The notes under the pieces were generated by a model, which made no database searches, was not told the origin of the DNA, and saw nothing but the letters and a program-made list of their open reading frames with translations. Position numbers and translations under genes: made by a program. A stretch of 64,000 nt of DNA from Corella eumyota (taxonomy: Eukaryota; Chordata; Ascidiacea; Phlebobranchia; Corellidae): assembly GCA_963082875.1 (NCBI GenBank), contig OY720103.1, positions 5,332,001-5,396,000 of the forward strand. Direction: 5' to 3'. How positions within the stretch are numbered: the stretch's first letter is position 1; each line of letters opens with the position of its first letter. This document shows positions 20,621 through 34,355 of this stretch, piece after piece.

Positions 20621-22356
20621 TATTAGTATGTAAAATAAACTTTTTTTAATTCAATTGCAAAAATAGCATAAATGTATAAGCCTTATGAGTTTAGGATTCT
20701 GGATTTAGTTTAGTTCCTGTTTTTTATAAATTTGGCAAAAACTACAGAGATACATTTACATTCACCACAGAGAGCGTTGCCAAGTCGTTGCTACGCAGCG
20801 CCAGGACTGCCACTTGTATTTTTTTTTAATTTAACATAATGTTTTTTATTTTTTTTAATTTCATAATTACTTAACTAAAATAAAATATTTAAAAAATGTC
20901 TCAAAAAGATTGTTTTGTTGGTGATTCAAAAAGTAAAAATGTTTCTTTTTCAGATAAACAATATGGTAAACAAGTATTTAAGATGTAACGGTGTAGCGAA
21001 TTATTAATTTTAATTTTTAAAAACTGTCCTTAGTTGTTGGTTGATACAAGAATATAAAATTCTGGCTAAATCTTACGGAAATAAACTCTGAATTTAAGTA
21101 ATGTCTAAATCCATGTTTATTGAGTGGCGTCCGTTCAGCAGAACGAAATTGCCTAACTGTTTTTAAAACGAGCATTTGCACTTAATAAAAAGCCAAAAAT
21201 ATCGTTGGAAAAATAATTCAATACCAGAAAAACGAGGTTAGAGTTCCCATGTGAAAAGAGTTGTTAAATAACCCGCAAATTCGATAAACAAGTTATAGTT
21301 AAAAGCATTGAAACTTATTATTTAAATAGGGAGGAAAAATACGCCAAAGCCTGACAGCAAATAAATAACAATTCAATTTCAAATCAACATCAAAAACTGT
21401 TTGTTTATAAAATTAAAAGTTCGCTTATGTGGATTTATCCAAAATAAGCTACAACGGGAAATATTATGTTTTTTTAAAACCTTTATTACATTTGTAAATA
21501 ACCACATTATCTCGCAGTAAGTTTTTTTTTTTATATTTTACAACATATACGTTAATATAAAACCAAATTGTATGACCCTCGGCCCAATTGTTAAAATGCG
21601 TTAATCGCGTATGACTAATAAATAAATAATAATATATTTTATGGACTTTTAATTAATATAGAACGTCGCCTTTTCCTAAACCTATCCATAGCACCAGCAG
21701 TAACTTTTACTGAATATATGGTATTGCTTCAAGGGTGAGGGCGCTTACACAGACTTAAATACAAAACAAATAAACTGTTGAATTTGATTGTAAAATTTGT
21801 ATATGACACAACATTACGAAACAATATCAATTAGCAAACTATAATACACCAAATCAAGAGTAACGAGTTAATGTGACATTTTCTGTGATAAGAAATAAAC
21901 CTGTTTATAGAAGTAAAACAAAAAACTCACACAAGTTGTTTAAAATAAAAGTTAACAACAATGCTTTAAAAATCACTTACGTCGACATATGCAACAAAAT
22001 ACTATTAACTAGAAACCTAAGGAAAAATAATGCCAACAACATACAGAAATGCTAGAAGACTTGATCAATTAGAACAAAAGATAATATTTTTTTAAAAGTT
22101 GGTAAAAAATAAAAACGGATGATAACAATATGTTTTAAAATCGAAGATCTCAAATTATTGATTTGTATAAAAATAAGATGATAATAAAATAATATTTATT
22201 TTCAGGGCAAACAATCGCCAAGAGATAACACTTCCTATTAAGAAAACGAATAACATATTGATTGGTCAAGTGAAGCAAAATTAATTCTAATACTAATTGC
22301 GTAATAAAATTATTCCCCAAAAAGCCCTTGTTTAATTTTCGTTTTTATGTTTACTT
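20621..22356. other. Intergenic stretch, little recognised
   Basis: AT-rich. A 30-codon plus-strand frame at 20896-20988 (MSQKDCFVGDSKSKN...) contains an internal ttctttttcag acceptor-like site and is too short to support. A minus-strand AATAAA near 22193 could serve the gene at 22357-22910. Confidence 0.5.
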
Positions 22357-22910
22357 TTACTTTCTTACAGTAAAAGCTTCCACAAGGTGTGCTAAAATGG
22401 CAATGTTTTCCGTTTTCTTATCAAAATCATCATCCAATTTATTATCTAGAAATTCTTTCACATTTTGTAGCTGCAAGCAGAAGTATTCACAATTTTGGTC
22501 ACTAAATGTTTTTCCAGTAATGTTGGTCATTTCGGTTGGTTTTGCAGGCCTTGGTGGTGGAATTATGAAAGGTTTTGAAGATATTCCTAAACACAGTTGT
22601 TTTAAAAAAATACTAATAAAATGCAACACATTTAATAAGGTTTTGTATAAAAAAAGCAACACATTTAATAAAGTTTACCTGGTAAAACACTATTAGAATG
22701 TTGTGGGGAGGTCTTAGGTTTGATTGGCAAGGCTGGTTTTTGTGGTGTTAATTGTCCTAGTACCTGGCTTTTTGTATGACAGTCTATCTGTCTTACTAAC
22801 TGCAAAACTTCATTTAACTTTTCATTTACTAATATACAATTAGCACACTTTGGCGGATGTGCTTCAAAATACAGACCATCATCTGTAATTTTGCTATACT
22901 GGCCTTCCAT
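22357..22910 (-). CDS. Small two-exon gene of unknown function (about 153 aa)
   Basis: Exon 1 (22679-22910) starts MEGQYSKITDDGLYFEAHPP and has a CANC motif, a predicted helix (NEKLNEVLQLVRQID) and a Pro/Lys-rich linker, ending at CAG|GTAAAC in phase 1. Exon 2 (22357-22586) begins after a pyrimidine-rich ttgtag-type acceptor (gtgtttag). It continues in frame with SSKPFIIPPPRPAKPTEMTN, an SH3-ligand-like Pro run, then a helical acidic part (NVKEFLDNKLDDDFDKKTEN) and AILAHLVEAF. It may stop at TVRK or splice onward at ACT|GTAAG (22368); an AATAAA about 165 bases on favours ending here. No known family is recognised. Likely a soluble adaptor-type protein; that is a guess from composition. Confidence 0.65.
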
Positions 22911-23435
22911 TTTTTAACTTTAATCATTAAAAAAATGTTAGTAAACTTAAATGTTAATACATATGCTTTTTGTACGAGTAATGTTGCTTCTTGTGAACGT
23001 ACGCGGTTATAACGTCTGGCTTTCGCGGTTATAACGTCTGGATTTTAATTGTGGTGCTTTTTTAGCGACTTACACAAACAGTTGCGAGGCATATGAGTAC
23101 ACACGAGACAAATCCGAACTAATGATAATAAATAAACACGAAAATTGCTTTAATATCGCGGTATATAAATAAAGTGTCATAAAAATAATAACCTATGTAC
23201 TGGTAAAATCAACTGCGTTTCAGAAAGACAAAATTAGATTAAATTAATATTTCAATGTTTCGTTTAACAAATAAATATAAAATCTTTATCAATAAAACGC
23301 TATGAAAATTCAACAACAATGTGAATACTTAGCATGCTTGTCAACTTTGCAAAACTTCACATTTTACTACCTTGCAAAATATATTTTATAATACACTTTA
23401 CATAGGCTGCTGTTTTATATCAAGGCAATATTTTA

Positions 23436-23570
23436 TTAAGCCGGTAGCGCGATGTATAGTAGTCAAAGCACTTGTCAAAGCACTTGCCAAAGATTTAAGA
23501 TTTCACACCCATGATAGTTCGCATTCAGTTTTAATATAAACTGGTTATCATTAAAAAGCGCTTTGTCTGA
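23436..23570 (+). repeat. SINE remnant
   Basis: gccggtagcgcgatgtatag resembles the box A head, and the segment tcaaagcactt / gccaaagcactt is doubled. The box B region (tttcacacccatgatag) is poorly kept. Confidence 0.4.
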
Positions 23571-26382
23571 GTAATCTCTTTCGCCATCTAACTGACGTAA
23601 ATCATTAAACCTCCGTGTAAAAATAGATGATATTACTTGTTATGGTTTTTTATCATTTTTTCATTTCCGCACGGGAAAAGTTATTGTATCTAAATAAAGC
23701 ATGTGCCGTGCTCTCATTGGCACTTGTATACGGAATCGTAATGAATCGGGATGAAGCCCAACCCCTATATGCAGTGACAATGCACTTTCCTTACCTTAAA
23801 GCGTGTTTTTAACATTCAAATACAGCCTTGTCTAGGAACGGCGGCTGCGGCAAATGTCAACAACGAATTAAGCCTGAATCTTTAATATAAACAGCGATTA
23901 AACCATAACATAAAACCGCCAGTTTGTTTTGATAGCTAGAAAGTAAAGGCGAGGCTGGGTATGAGATCGCGTTTATTAGTTGTGCTAAAAACAGCAAATG
24001 GGTTACGTATTGCTCTAGTATATACAGTCGCGGTGTTTACATCAAGGTCACGAATTGGACACAGAAGTTAGTTTTTTGTCACGACTTACCGGTAAGTCGT
24101 GAGCTGCGAACAATCGGATAAAGTAGTTGCAAACCGCGATATTGCCAGTTCTAGGCTTGCAAAGTCGAGCCAATAAGCAGAAAAGCAGCAGGCCCAAACA
24201 GCGCCTGCTTATGTTGGCCTGTATCTATGTTTGGTTCTCTTTAAACTTGCGGGCTTGTGATTAGAGATAGCGGCCGAATTGGCCCGCTCACGTTTTCGAA
24301 ATTCCCACAGAAGGTCCAGGAAAACGGCTGGCACAAATATTATGGTAAGACTCTTTTCGGGGCAAAACAAAACAAAAGAGAAACGCAGTGACTGTTATAC
24401 CGAGCAAGTAAATAAACTGCGGATCTTTCCAAGAAGTAACTTTGTTTTATAATTTTTTTTTTTTAATTTAGTCAAAGCCAATCAAATTAAGTGTTCGAAT
24501 ATTTATTTATTGATAAATAAATAACATTTTGTATATGTTTTTTAATATAAAAAAATGTTTTTTTTAATAAATGTCAGGCTATCTTAATAACTCTAGCGTT
24601 TAAACTTGAGTACATTTTTTTGACTCGTAGAAAAATTTATACTTTACCTCGTTTTTAAAAAAAAATATATTTAATTTATAAAATTGAAAGTCTGCCACTT
24701 TTAAAATACTTTATCCAATAATAAAACCTTGTCAAAACTTACAGTGTATCTTCCAAAAAAAATGAAAAAAAATAATAAAATTAACAACGCCTGAAAACCA
24801 AATTACAACAAAATAACTGAAGTGACCTATATAATAGAACATATAGTTTGAATGTATAATTATATATATAGATATAAGCGCGTTAATTCAAACACGTTGG
24901 GACGTTTATAACTGACCCGTGACGTCATCAATTTCCCATCCCTAATTTAAAAGCGATTAAAATGTAAAAGATGCATAGGGAGGTGTTGTAAACGTAAATA
25001 TCAAATGAATTAGTACCACCTACCGAAGACTAATAAGACCCAAACCATAACAACTTTTTAATCAAATCTTCGGGAATTTTTTTTGAAATTTTTTTCTTTT
25101 TTTTCTGTAAAAATAAAATGACTATTTTTAATTTGGTTGTAATACTTTTACGCCCTTTTTAAATTAAAATATTAACAGATAAAATTTAAACATAGAGAAT
25201 TTTAAGATAAAAAAAAAGCTGTACATTTTAATAAGTTATACAAAAAACAAAATCTCTTAAACAGCAAAAAAATAGAAAGAATAATATATTTGATATTTTA
25301 TTTTAAATCTTTAAAAATATATTTTTTTTAATAATTAATTTAAATTTAATGGTAGATTAGAAAACCGATAGTCCTTAACATTTAACAGAAAATAGTATAT
25401 AACAGAAAAAAGATTGGAAAAAAAACTTCTATTTTTATTCAATTTTTTTTTATTTTTTATTCTAAGATTAGGTAAGAATTCAAATATTAGTAACTCAATT
25501 TATAAACATTATATCAATTCGTTTTTTAAATTAAAGATTAAATAATAAAATGGCGGCGGTTTCAGAAAGTATAGGTCAACTCGATTAAAAGTTTGTTTTT
25601 CAAAAATGATCCGACCAAAACATGACCGGTAGGGTGCGCCCGTCTGACAAACCCGCGTAAAGTTCCGGCACAAAAATTATAACATAAAGGCCGTTAATAT
25701 CGTTACCAGAAGATTTTAAAGCATATTTAACTGAGAAAAAGGAAAATTAACACAAAAGGGTATTGTTTGGCGATACTTATTTGATTATGACATCATAAGG
25801 CATGGCGGTTAATGCGTCGGCATACTAAACGTTCTCTTACAAAAAAAGATATTTTTAGATTTCGTTTTTTGCGTGGATTTTTTGGGGAAAATGCAACAAT
25901 GGTCGTGTTATTTAAAATATGCATTTAACGAAAATTAAATGCAGTTCGTTTTTTTTTAAATTAATCTATTAAACTAACATAAAACACACCCTTTACTACG
26001 AAAATCACGATGTAAAAAAGAAAAATAAACTTTTCCTGGAGCAAGTTTTAAGGTGTAGAAAAACATATTTTTTTTTAAATTTTTTTTGTAAGTCGCGTCT
26101 ATAAACAATAATGACTATTGCGTTTTTTTTTAATCAAATTTTTGAATTCTTACTTTAAATTGAAATACAGATTTTGCATTAAGCATAACTGCATTTAAAA
26201 CTCGTAACTTAAAATGCAGTAACAAAAAATATTATAATAACATATTTTTTAAATATTTTTTTTTAAAAACAAATAAATCTTTAAACCTATTATTTAAAAA
26301 AAAAGGTTTTTAACCCATAGTATATTTAAAACTACAAAGCCAATGGCGTGCGTTATTTTTGTTTATTTAAGTTTAGTGGATC

Positions 26383-26550
26383 ATATTATATATATATATA
26401 TATATATATGTTTGTCCAATTTATAGCCGAGCAAAATAAAAAAATCTACCGTTTGTGGTGCGCGGGTAGATATTAGCTAAAAGTTTAAACCATATAACGA
26501 CTGCTAAAATCCCGATCGTAAGGCGGGCTATCGACTCGTAGTTTAAACGC
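26383..26550 (-). repeat. Dispersed repeat family, copy 1
   Basis: Contains (TA)n, gtccaatttatagccgagca, ccgtttgtggtgcgcgggta, accatataacgactgctaaa and ggcgggctatcgactcgta. The reverse complement of these blocks recurs, in the same order, at 42,890-43,085 and 56,620-56,755. Confidence 0.7.
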
Positions 26551-29500
26551 CACAAGTGCTCATACCGTTTTATTAATCCAAGTCCCTATAGCATTACCCA
26601 CACGATACCGGCAAACGAATTAGTGTCGCTGATCAATATGTAGTGTCAATCTAGTTAGCGACACTAATACAAGTAATTGATTTTTTCCTTTGTCCAATTC
26701 CGCGTGGGCAGAATTTAATTTGAACAGGGTGGCAAAAAGGAAAAGGTCTCGGAAAAAACTGGACAAAATAGAAACAGATTTTGTTTGCAAGTACATTTTG
26801 TAATCAATCTTGTTGCAAATCGATAATTTTAACGCCATTATAATTTGGCAAACCAAAATTTTGTATTTTAAACTTTTACGAGTTTACTTTTGCAAGTAAT
26901 GTATTTTCATAATTTTCAAATTTTTTTACCTTATATGTAAAAAAGTTAAATTTAAAAAAAAAAAATTTTAAATTAAATTTTTACAAAATTTACGAGAAAA
27001 ACTCGTTATTTTGGGTTGTTTGTTTATGTGCATTATAACAGTAGCATTACTTTTTTAAATGTTAATCTAGTTTTTCTCTTTCCTTATATAAACTTGCGAA
27101 TAAATATAAAACGCCAAATTTTTCCTAGTAAAATTTACCAGAACATTGCCCGTAAATAAACACCTGCAAAAAATGTTCTGACATTAAAAAATCTTCAACC
27201 AAAAATTTAAAAAATTATCGGATATAATTTTCCCGTTGATTTATTAATAAATCGTTCTATTGTAGTGGCTGAATCACGTAGACAGCTAATCTTATAAATT
27301 TTGATTTGTTTAAGGTTAATGCAAGAGATCAGGCACCAATAGTACAAGAAGTATTGCCTTACTCCAACGTCAGTCCGCTCATTATAAATGCCAGATTTAA
27401 CACATTTAGAGCGCACGTTAAATGTCATTAGAAATTTCATGTTAAATTTAACTCTTATAAATAACAACAAGGGGCTTTTTTGCAAATGTTAAACAAAAAA
27501 GGGTAGGATTCGCCTATATAAGCGCGCTGATCTAAATTGAGCGTTGATTTGGCACGAAAAAAATTAAAGGTATAATATATGTTCCTATTAATTAAACTCG
27601 GCAGTTTAAAAATAGGTAAGTATTAAATGTAGAAAATTTTTCAAATTTTAAATTTACTAAAACAGGAAATTTTTTTTTTACATATGGGAGAGTTAAAAAC
27701 ATTGAAAGTCATAACATTTACGTATTAACGTTAAAAATTATTAGAAATGTAAGAAGTCTTAATTGATGTGGGAAAATTTCAAAATGGCGAAACTATTATT
27801 TATCATTTCTTTGGTGAAAACTGACTTTGATAAATCGTTCTATTTACTGATTAAAAGAATAGCAACAACAACATCGGTCAAGCGAAGGTTTCGTGATCAA
27901 CTTGCGTAAATTTGCGACCACCTAATTAACAAAAAGATTAAAAAAATCAAAACCCAATAATTCAAGACGCAATTCTCAACGACCAAGAGCGATAAAACGG
28001 GCCACCGTAAACAGAAAAACAAATAAGAAAAGGCTGATTGAAAGTCGAAAGTAAGTTTCTTGGAAAATCTTAGAAAGGCGCAATAGGCAAAAAATCCGAA
28101 GTCTCCAGATTTTGGCTTTTTGATAAGATTTTGCAAGGTTTTTAATCGTCACGTTTTTTTCGTTGCAACGCACGAAAAGCTCCGCAAAATCGTAAATAAT
28201 GACAGACTATGTTGACCAACTCAGGTTTCGGTTATAAAATTTTAATATTTTTCAAATAAAATTATTTGGGAGAAAAAAAAAACTAAATATCTCCCAAAAA
28301 ATAATATTTTTATTTTAAATAAAACTCATAATTTTTTTAATAATTTTCAATGTGTATAAATTATAAATACTCAAAAATTTTTAATATTAAATTTGTGATT
28401 TTTCAGTTATTTTCAATATAATTTATGAATTTTTAATATTTTACAAATACAAAATTTATAAATTATCCACATTTTTTTTGAAATTAATTAAATAAAATTA
28501 TAATTCTTAAAAAATAATTTGAATGGTAAAATTCCTAATAAATATATATTTAATTTTGTTTGAATATAACAAAAACTGTTAATTAATAACGCACAAATAA
28601 ATAAATAACAAGGAAAAAATTTTCAAAAATTAAATTTTTTTCTTTAAAAATTAGGCTTAGCCTGATTTACATTACAAGATAAAATAAAAACTTTAAAAAA
28701 CCATTAAAATTTTTTCCAAGAAATTTTAATTTCGGTATATCGCAATAACGTTACAATAATATTTTTGCTTGTGGAACGTTAAAATTTCTCACAAATCGTT
28801 ATTATCTTTTTAAAACGTTGTTGTCTTAAGTGATTCAACAAATGTCGAACAAGCCTATTAGGATTTTGATATTGACAATACTCTTTCCTGTTTCAGATAA
28901 AAGTATTTCTATCGGAACATAGATCATAAACAAATTGAGATTTTCTCGAAATAAATTAGCGAAACTAGGTTAAAATTCCTTAAAGGCGAAAACTATCAAA
29001 AGCCGTCAATATTTATGATATCATATTTACCAAACAATCGAAAGCACTATTTAATACCCGTATTATCCTTTAGTATATGCAAAATAAATAAGCAAATTTA
29101 AGAATATCGGGATAATATAGCATAGAATATTTAGGATTTGTTTATCGGTTTTTCGCGCTTAAAATAAATTTGTAAATAAACTTTTTAACGCGCTACGCGA
29201 GGCGAGACATTTTTTGTTTACAAAATGTCTTAAAATATTTATAAAATAATCGCAAAATTTTATCTATTAATACCTAATAATAAAAAGAAGTTTGCCAAAA
29301 TAAAAAAATCTATGCCCTAAGAATTACAAACTTTTGCTTAAAATTTTTTTTTCAAATAACTATTTCATTTTACAATTAAGTAACATTAATTTAAATATTT
29401 TTGGTTAAATTTTGGATTATATTTAAATAAAATTTACTTTGCGTGATATAAAAATATAATTAGATCAAAATATATTTATTAATAACTATAATTTCTAAAA

Positions 29501-29963
29501 AATTGTTTTACTAGATAAGTTTATTAATTTAAAAAAAATGGAATAAATTTTAGCGGCAGATTGACATCTTCTACGATTCGCAAAAAAATACAAAAAATCT
29601 CGCTAGAGAAAACTTACCATCTCGATGTTGGACCTGTCTCTTTTTTTGAGCTTTTTTCTTTTTAGCGAAAACTTCTCTTTTTCGCCTGAAAACGCGATAA
29701 GTATTGTGCCGCCGATGAAAGGATGGCAAATAAATTAGTGATCAAATTAGTAGGTTGTCTTAGCAGAACCAACTAGACAGAAATAGAAACAGAAAATTAT
29801 TGAATGCCGTTTTTTATGTTTTAAAATTTGAATGTTTGATTTAAAAAAAAATGTTAGTCCTTAAGAGGATAACAAGTTTAATAATAAAACATAAATTATT
29901 GTTTTTTATTTTAGGTTTAAGAAACTTTGAAAATACTTATTTACAAATTAAGATTTTTAATTG

Positions 29964-32900
29964 ATGAAAAATAAAATGATATCAGTTCAACAGCCTTATA
30001 TGAGCAGTCCGATCGAAAATCAAGACTGCGGAAATGTAATGTTTTTCCCGGAGAATCGGGCCACGATTCCCGGTCGAATGCAAAGCGAATTGCCGATGTC
30101 TAATTTGCCGAAGCCAAATGCGTTGGGATCGCCGTTAAGTTACGCTACAAACAAATTACCTATTTCAGTGGGGTCGCCTACAAACTTTTCAAACCCAGAA
30201 TTTAACGGTTACCCATCTGACATATACAATTCGGCTATGGTAAATATATATTTTTTTACTTTATACAACATTTTATATTTAGGTAATGTATTACCCTTTA
30301 CAATATTCCATTCTGATATTGCGCAATTCTTATTGTGCATTTGCAAAAAATTAACATTTTCAACGAAAATAAATTACTAAAAAATATTTTTACGTTTAAA
30401 ATTTTGCGCATTTATGGATAATTGGAATCATACGATATCGGCCCTTAATAGAGAATCAGTCCGACGCCCTATAAACCACAATTTTTCTCAAAACAAAATT
30501 TTAAACGGCTTGTCGCTAAAGAGAAAAGTACATGGCAAAGGCTTGTAATTAGTCGATGCTTCGCCTATGAAGTATGGCTGGGACACTGCGATTAGGCAAT
30601 GTCGTATCTAATTATCAGGCTGTTAAGACGTGACTTGTTAGGTATAACTTGTAGAAAGCGTTACGTTATCGGATCGATACGTCATCAGTTATAATTTGAG
30701 CAGGTATTAATGTTTATACCCCGCCATATTTGTTTTAAAGATTTCGTTTTTTTTTAAGAATTAGGCATTAATATATTTGTGTGGGAAAATCTTTAAGATT
30801 ACTTATTAGATATACTTTAAATAAAGTAAACGTACCATAGAGTAAACAAGTGCACTATCGTAAAATTAAGGAGACAAATACCAAAAAAATAACACAATTT
30901 GTTTTTTTTTCAAGATTTTTCTTATTTTTTATTAACGCCATTTTCATGAACATTCTTTTAGGGATCGTGCGATATTGTCAACAGTGGAGATATGTGGAAT
31001 TCCGGAGCGACCTTTCAACAACAACAACAACAAGTACCGTATTACTACCACCCCACATCACCGTACAACCAGCCCTATTCATATGATAGGTAAATATATA
31101 GTTTTGTTACTTGTGTGATCTTGCAAAAACATATCATTTGAAACAAAACTATTGAAACTTTTAAAGGACTTTACAAAAGAATTACTTAGACTGACTTTAT
31201 ATAAGTTCTAATATTGCTCAAACAACCTTATAAAAACCATTTTAATGTTAAAATGTCGCTTTTTCTTAAAAAATCTCATCCGGCGTGCGCCGGTTCAATC
31301 CGGGTCACGTGATTATAATAAGATTTGCGCAGGCTGCGAGATTATCACAGCGCGAAGCTTGACTCGCCGCTTTTGTGCTTAGCATAAAGGCGCGCTTGCC
31401 TGCCACATCCACTTGCAACGTAAACAAACAAGGCCGGATTTAGGCTGGGCGTTTGCGACAAATCTTGTTGACAGCAAGGCGACAAATCTAACCATAACGT
31501 AAACGCTAAGCTGTCATTGGAACGGCAACATTCTTACTCGTTTACGCACACGGGAAGGGGAGTGTTTGTTATCGAACACTGACTGACGTGTTCGACCATT
31601 ACGTCACCGTAAACGTGACTTATTAATATTATTTACCTATCCTTGAACTTATATAGGTACGGCATGACCGATATGAATAGTTCCTCGCATCGCAAGAACG
31701 CCACCCGTGAGTCGACTAACACGTTGAAGGCATGGCTACAAGAACACAAAAAGAATCCCTACCCGACCAAAGGAGAAAAAATCATGTTGGCAATTATTTC
31801 CAAGATGACATTGACTCAGGTAAATTAAACTACCAAGTCTTTTTGTGTAAGAACACCAATGCCAGGATGTTTATTAACATGTAAATATAACATCAAGACA
31901 CAAGAAACTAGATTTAAATATCTCCAGGCAAATTATTTACCCTTCTTTTCGTTTTCCAGGTGTCGACTTGGTTTGCAAATGCGCGACGTCGTCTGAAGAA
32001 AGAAAACAAAATGACCTGGATCCCAAAGAATCGATCCAACGAAGCTGGAAGCGAGAAAAGGGACGAGGAAGAGGAAGAAGAGAACATCGAAGACGATGTC
32101 TTCTTACAAACAGCGAACAAAGGTATTTAAAAACAGTCAAGTACATATAAACAATCACTTTAATATTTATAGTGATACACCTTTATTTAATCTTAACAAT
32201 AACATCTTAGTTCATAAATTCTTTGTTTATAGATCAGACCAGCATTTCAGCATGCGGTGTTACACCAAGTTCTCTTTCAAACACGTCACCAATCCTGCCA
32301 CAAAAACACATATGGTCGCCCTTAAACGACTCACGTTCTCCAATGTTTAATCAACATAACAACAACATGAACATGTCTCCAATCCAAGGCGATCACAATG
32401 TCATGCCAACATCGAAGCCAACTATATTTTCAAACACTTTCCCTACCCTGCCAAGTTCAGTTGCTGCAAGTCCACCTGCGTTTAGAGTGCGCAACAACGG
32501 CTCGTTCTACAACGAACAGACAAGTGCACAAGTTTTTCCTAATAATCAACAAAGTAGTCAAAGCCAAGTTGAGATTTTTTCGCCGGCGTCGCACACAACA
32601 AGTGACTTTGGTAAATTTCCAACGCCGCTTGTAAACCAACGTGTTAGTCCTTACACGGTTCCTGGAAATTCGCTGGCTCATCAACCTAACCTAAGCGCGA
32701 CGCATTTTCAACCAAACACCCCGTATCAACAAATGGAACCCCAACAGGTGTATTCACCGACTCATTTACAACACATTTCACCCAACGCTAGTATGCCAAC
32801 GCATAGCTATGTTTCCCCGAACGACTACAACATACAGAGTCCAAACCAAAGTACATTTCCACAGCAGCAGAAAATGGCAACAGATGATTTTGGCCCCCGA

Positions 32901-34355
32901 TATTATAATGGCGGCAGCAGAGGTAAGATTAATTAGATATACCTTCCTTACAACTATATTGCATATGTAAATCTATGCGACAAATAGTATTCATATTTGT
33001 ATAAGTTAAACACTTTTTTAAACATAGATTGTTTTTTACAGGCTCTTCGCCACAAGACAACAGCTCAGTCGTTTCTAGCCAGAACAGCACGTCGCTTTCC
33101 CCATGGTAGGTTATATAACTTTATTATATAACAAGACGGTAGCACAAAATAAACAAAAAAGTTTTAAAATTGCCACAGCCAAAAATGTGACAGATAGTAA
33201 TTTTTATCAAAGCTAAATCAATCGACCAGGCATCCAGGTGTATTTGGGAAAATTTTTGGGGGATTTTGTTATTCTATTTTTGCACTGATTTAACGGCTTT
33301 TAATTGTTTATTTTTTCAATGCTTTAAAGATAAGCTGATATTAATAACCGTCTTACAGTATGCGGTCCCTTAAAATCGGCAAATTCAGGCGCCCTTTGTC
33401 TCGAAACCTCGGCAGTGGAAAAGCAATTAGGATTTTCGGAGTTAAAATATTTCGGCTTAGACCCGCATAATTATCGTATCACGATATCGCCAATACCGTT
33501 TAAATACCATAAGCATTTGCTTATCATAATAGTCCTGGCGACATCTACTCTATAAAACGACGATCTCAATATTATTTTAATGAAATCTGGATTTTAATCG
33601 CTAACCGGAGTTAATGCCGGCAGTCGACCATTATATAAGTTTATATTTAACCAAAGAACAAAGCATTCAATATTAGCAATAAACTTATGAAAAGATGAAA
33701 GCAAATTAATAGACGAATTGACAACATAATCAATATTAAGTTTACAATACAACGAATGAACGAAGCCATAAGATTTTGCTTTAAGATAAGCCAGATCGTA
33801 ATCACTAGGCCAATATCTAAACTGCTCTATCCTCATTACGTTGAGCGGCTTCAGATTAAAACAAAAAGCACGAAAATTTAAGGAAGTGACAAATGGAATT
33901 GATCGAAAAAATTCGAACACAAATATAGCGCGTCATGGCGGCCAAGCAATCTGGATACACATGTTTATTAAACAGTTCTAATCCGACTTAATCTGCCTTG
34001 GCTACCTGGTAAAGTCGTGACTATAGTCATGACAATACGACCGCATAAGTTTGAAGGAATTTAGAGTTAACCAAGCTTCTTTAATATATAAAAAATCGGT
34101 TTTATAAGGCGTGCAAGCAATTGCAAGAGGCAAATAATTAAAAATTTGTTTAATAATTAAACTAATCTTCTATGTTTGTGTTATTCCCCAAAAAAACAAA
34201 AAAAAACTCTAATTGAACAATTAACATTGTATAAACATTGTGTCTCAACGGAATTAAGTTTTCAATTATGTATTTTTATTTTTAGGAATTGCGGCCAAAG
34301 TAATGAGATTGCAAGTACCAATAACCGAACTTTATCCGAACTATCTGTCCGGTGA
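29964..34355 (+). CDS. Irx: Iroquois homeobox transcription factor, first paralogue
   Basis: TALE-class homeodomain activator/repressor used in neural and tissue patterning. Exons: 29964-30239, 30962-31089, 31657-31819, 31960-32122, 32233-32922, 33042-33105, and probably 34286-34355; all joins keep frame. The homeodomain spans about residues 147-209 ([39 protein letters not shown]), split at ...TLTQ|VSTWF. It is followed by an acidic run ([12 protein letters not shown]) as in other Irx proteins. IWSPLND may correspond to the IRO box. A Gln run (Q6) sits in exon 2. An in-frame TAA just before the ATG and an acceptor at 29914 suggest a noncoding first exon or SL trans-splicing. If exon 6 reads through, the protein ends SLSPW at 33109 (about 495 aa); splicing at TG|GTAGGT to exon 7 gives about 517 aa ending LSELSVR. 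Confidence 0.93.
30240..30961 (+). other. Irx paralogue 1 intron 1
   Basis: 722 bases, AT-rich, with a GC-richer patch at about 30,420-30,720. GT at 30240 and AG at 30960-30961. No repeat recognised. Confidence 0.7.
31090..31656 (+). other. Irx paralogue 1 intron 2 with GC-rich island
   Basis: Bases 31,270-31,620 are much richer in GC than the surroundings. They contain the near-perfect inverted repeat ccggcgtgcgccgg, a tcacgtga site near 31,306 and a cgtgacttatt motif. Candidate intronic enhancer. Confidence 0.5.
33110..34285 (+). other. Irx paralogue 1 last intron or 3' flank
   Basis: Holds an AATAAA near 33,147 (usable if translation stops in exon 6) and a mixed-composition stretch at 33,340-33,960. 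It ends in a strong tatttttatttttag acceptor. Confidence 0.55.

Larger units (their letters stand above)
22911..29913. other. 7-kb AT-rich region upstream of the first Irx gene
   Basis: No convincing exons. A GC-richer island at 23,800-24,420 contains ggcccgctcacg-like sequence. A CRE-type tgacgtca lies near 24,921 and a TATA-like tatataagcgcgct near 27,515. This may hold the promoter and enhancers of the Irx gene. A dispersed repeat copy and a SINE remnant are listed separately. Confidence 0.5.
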
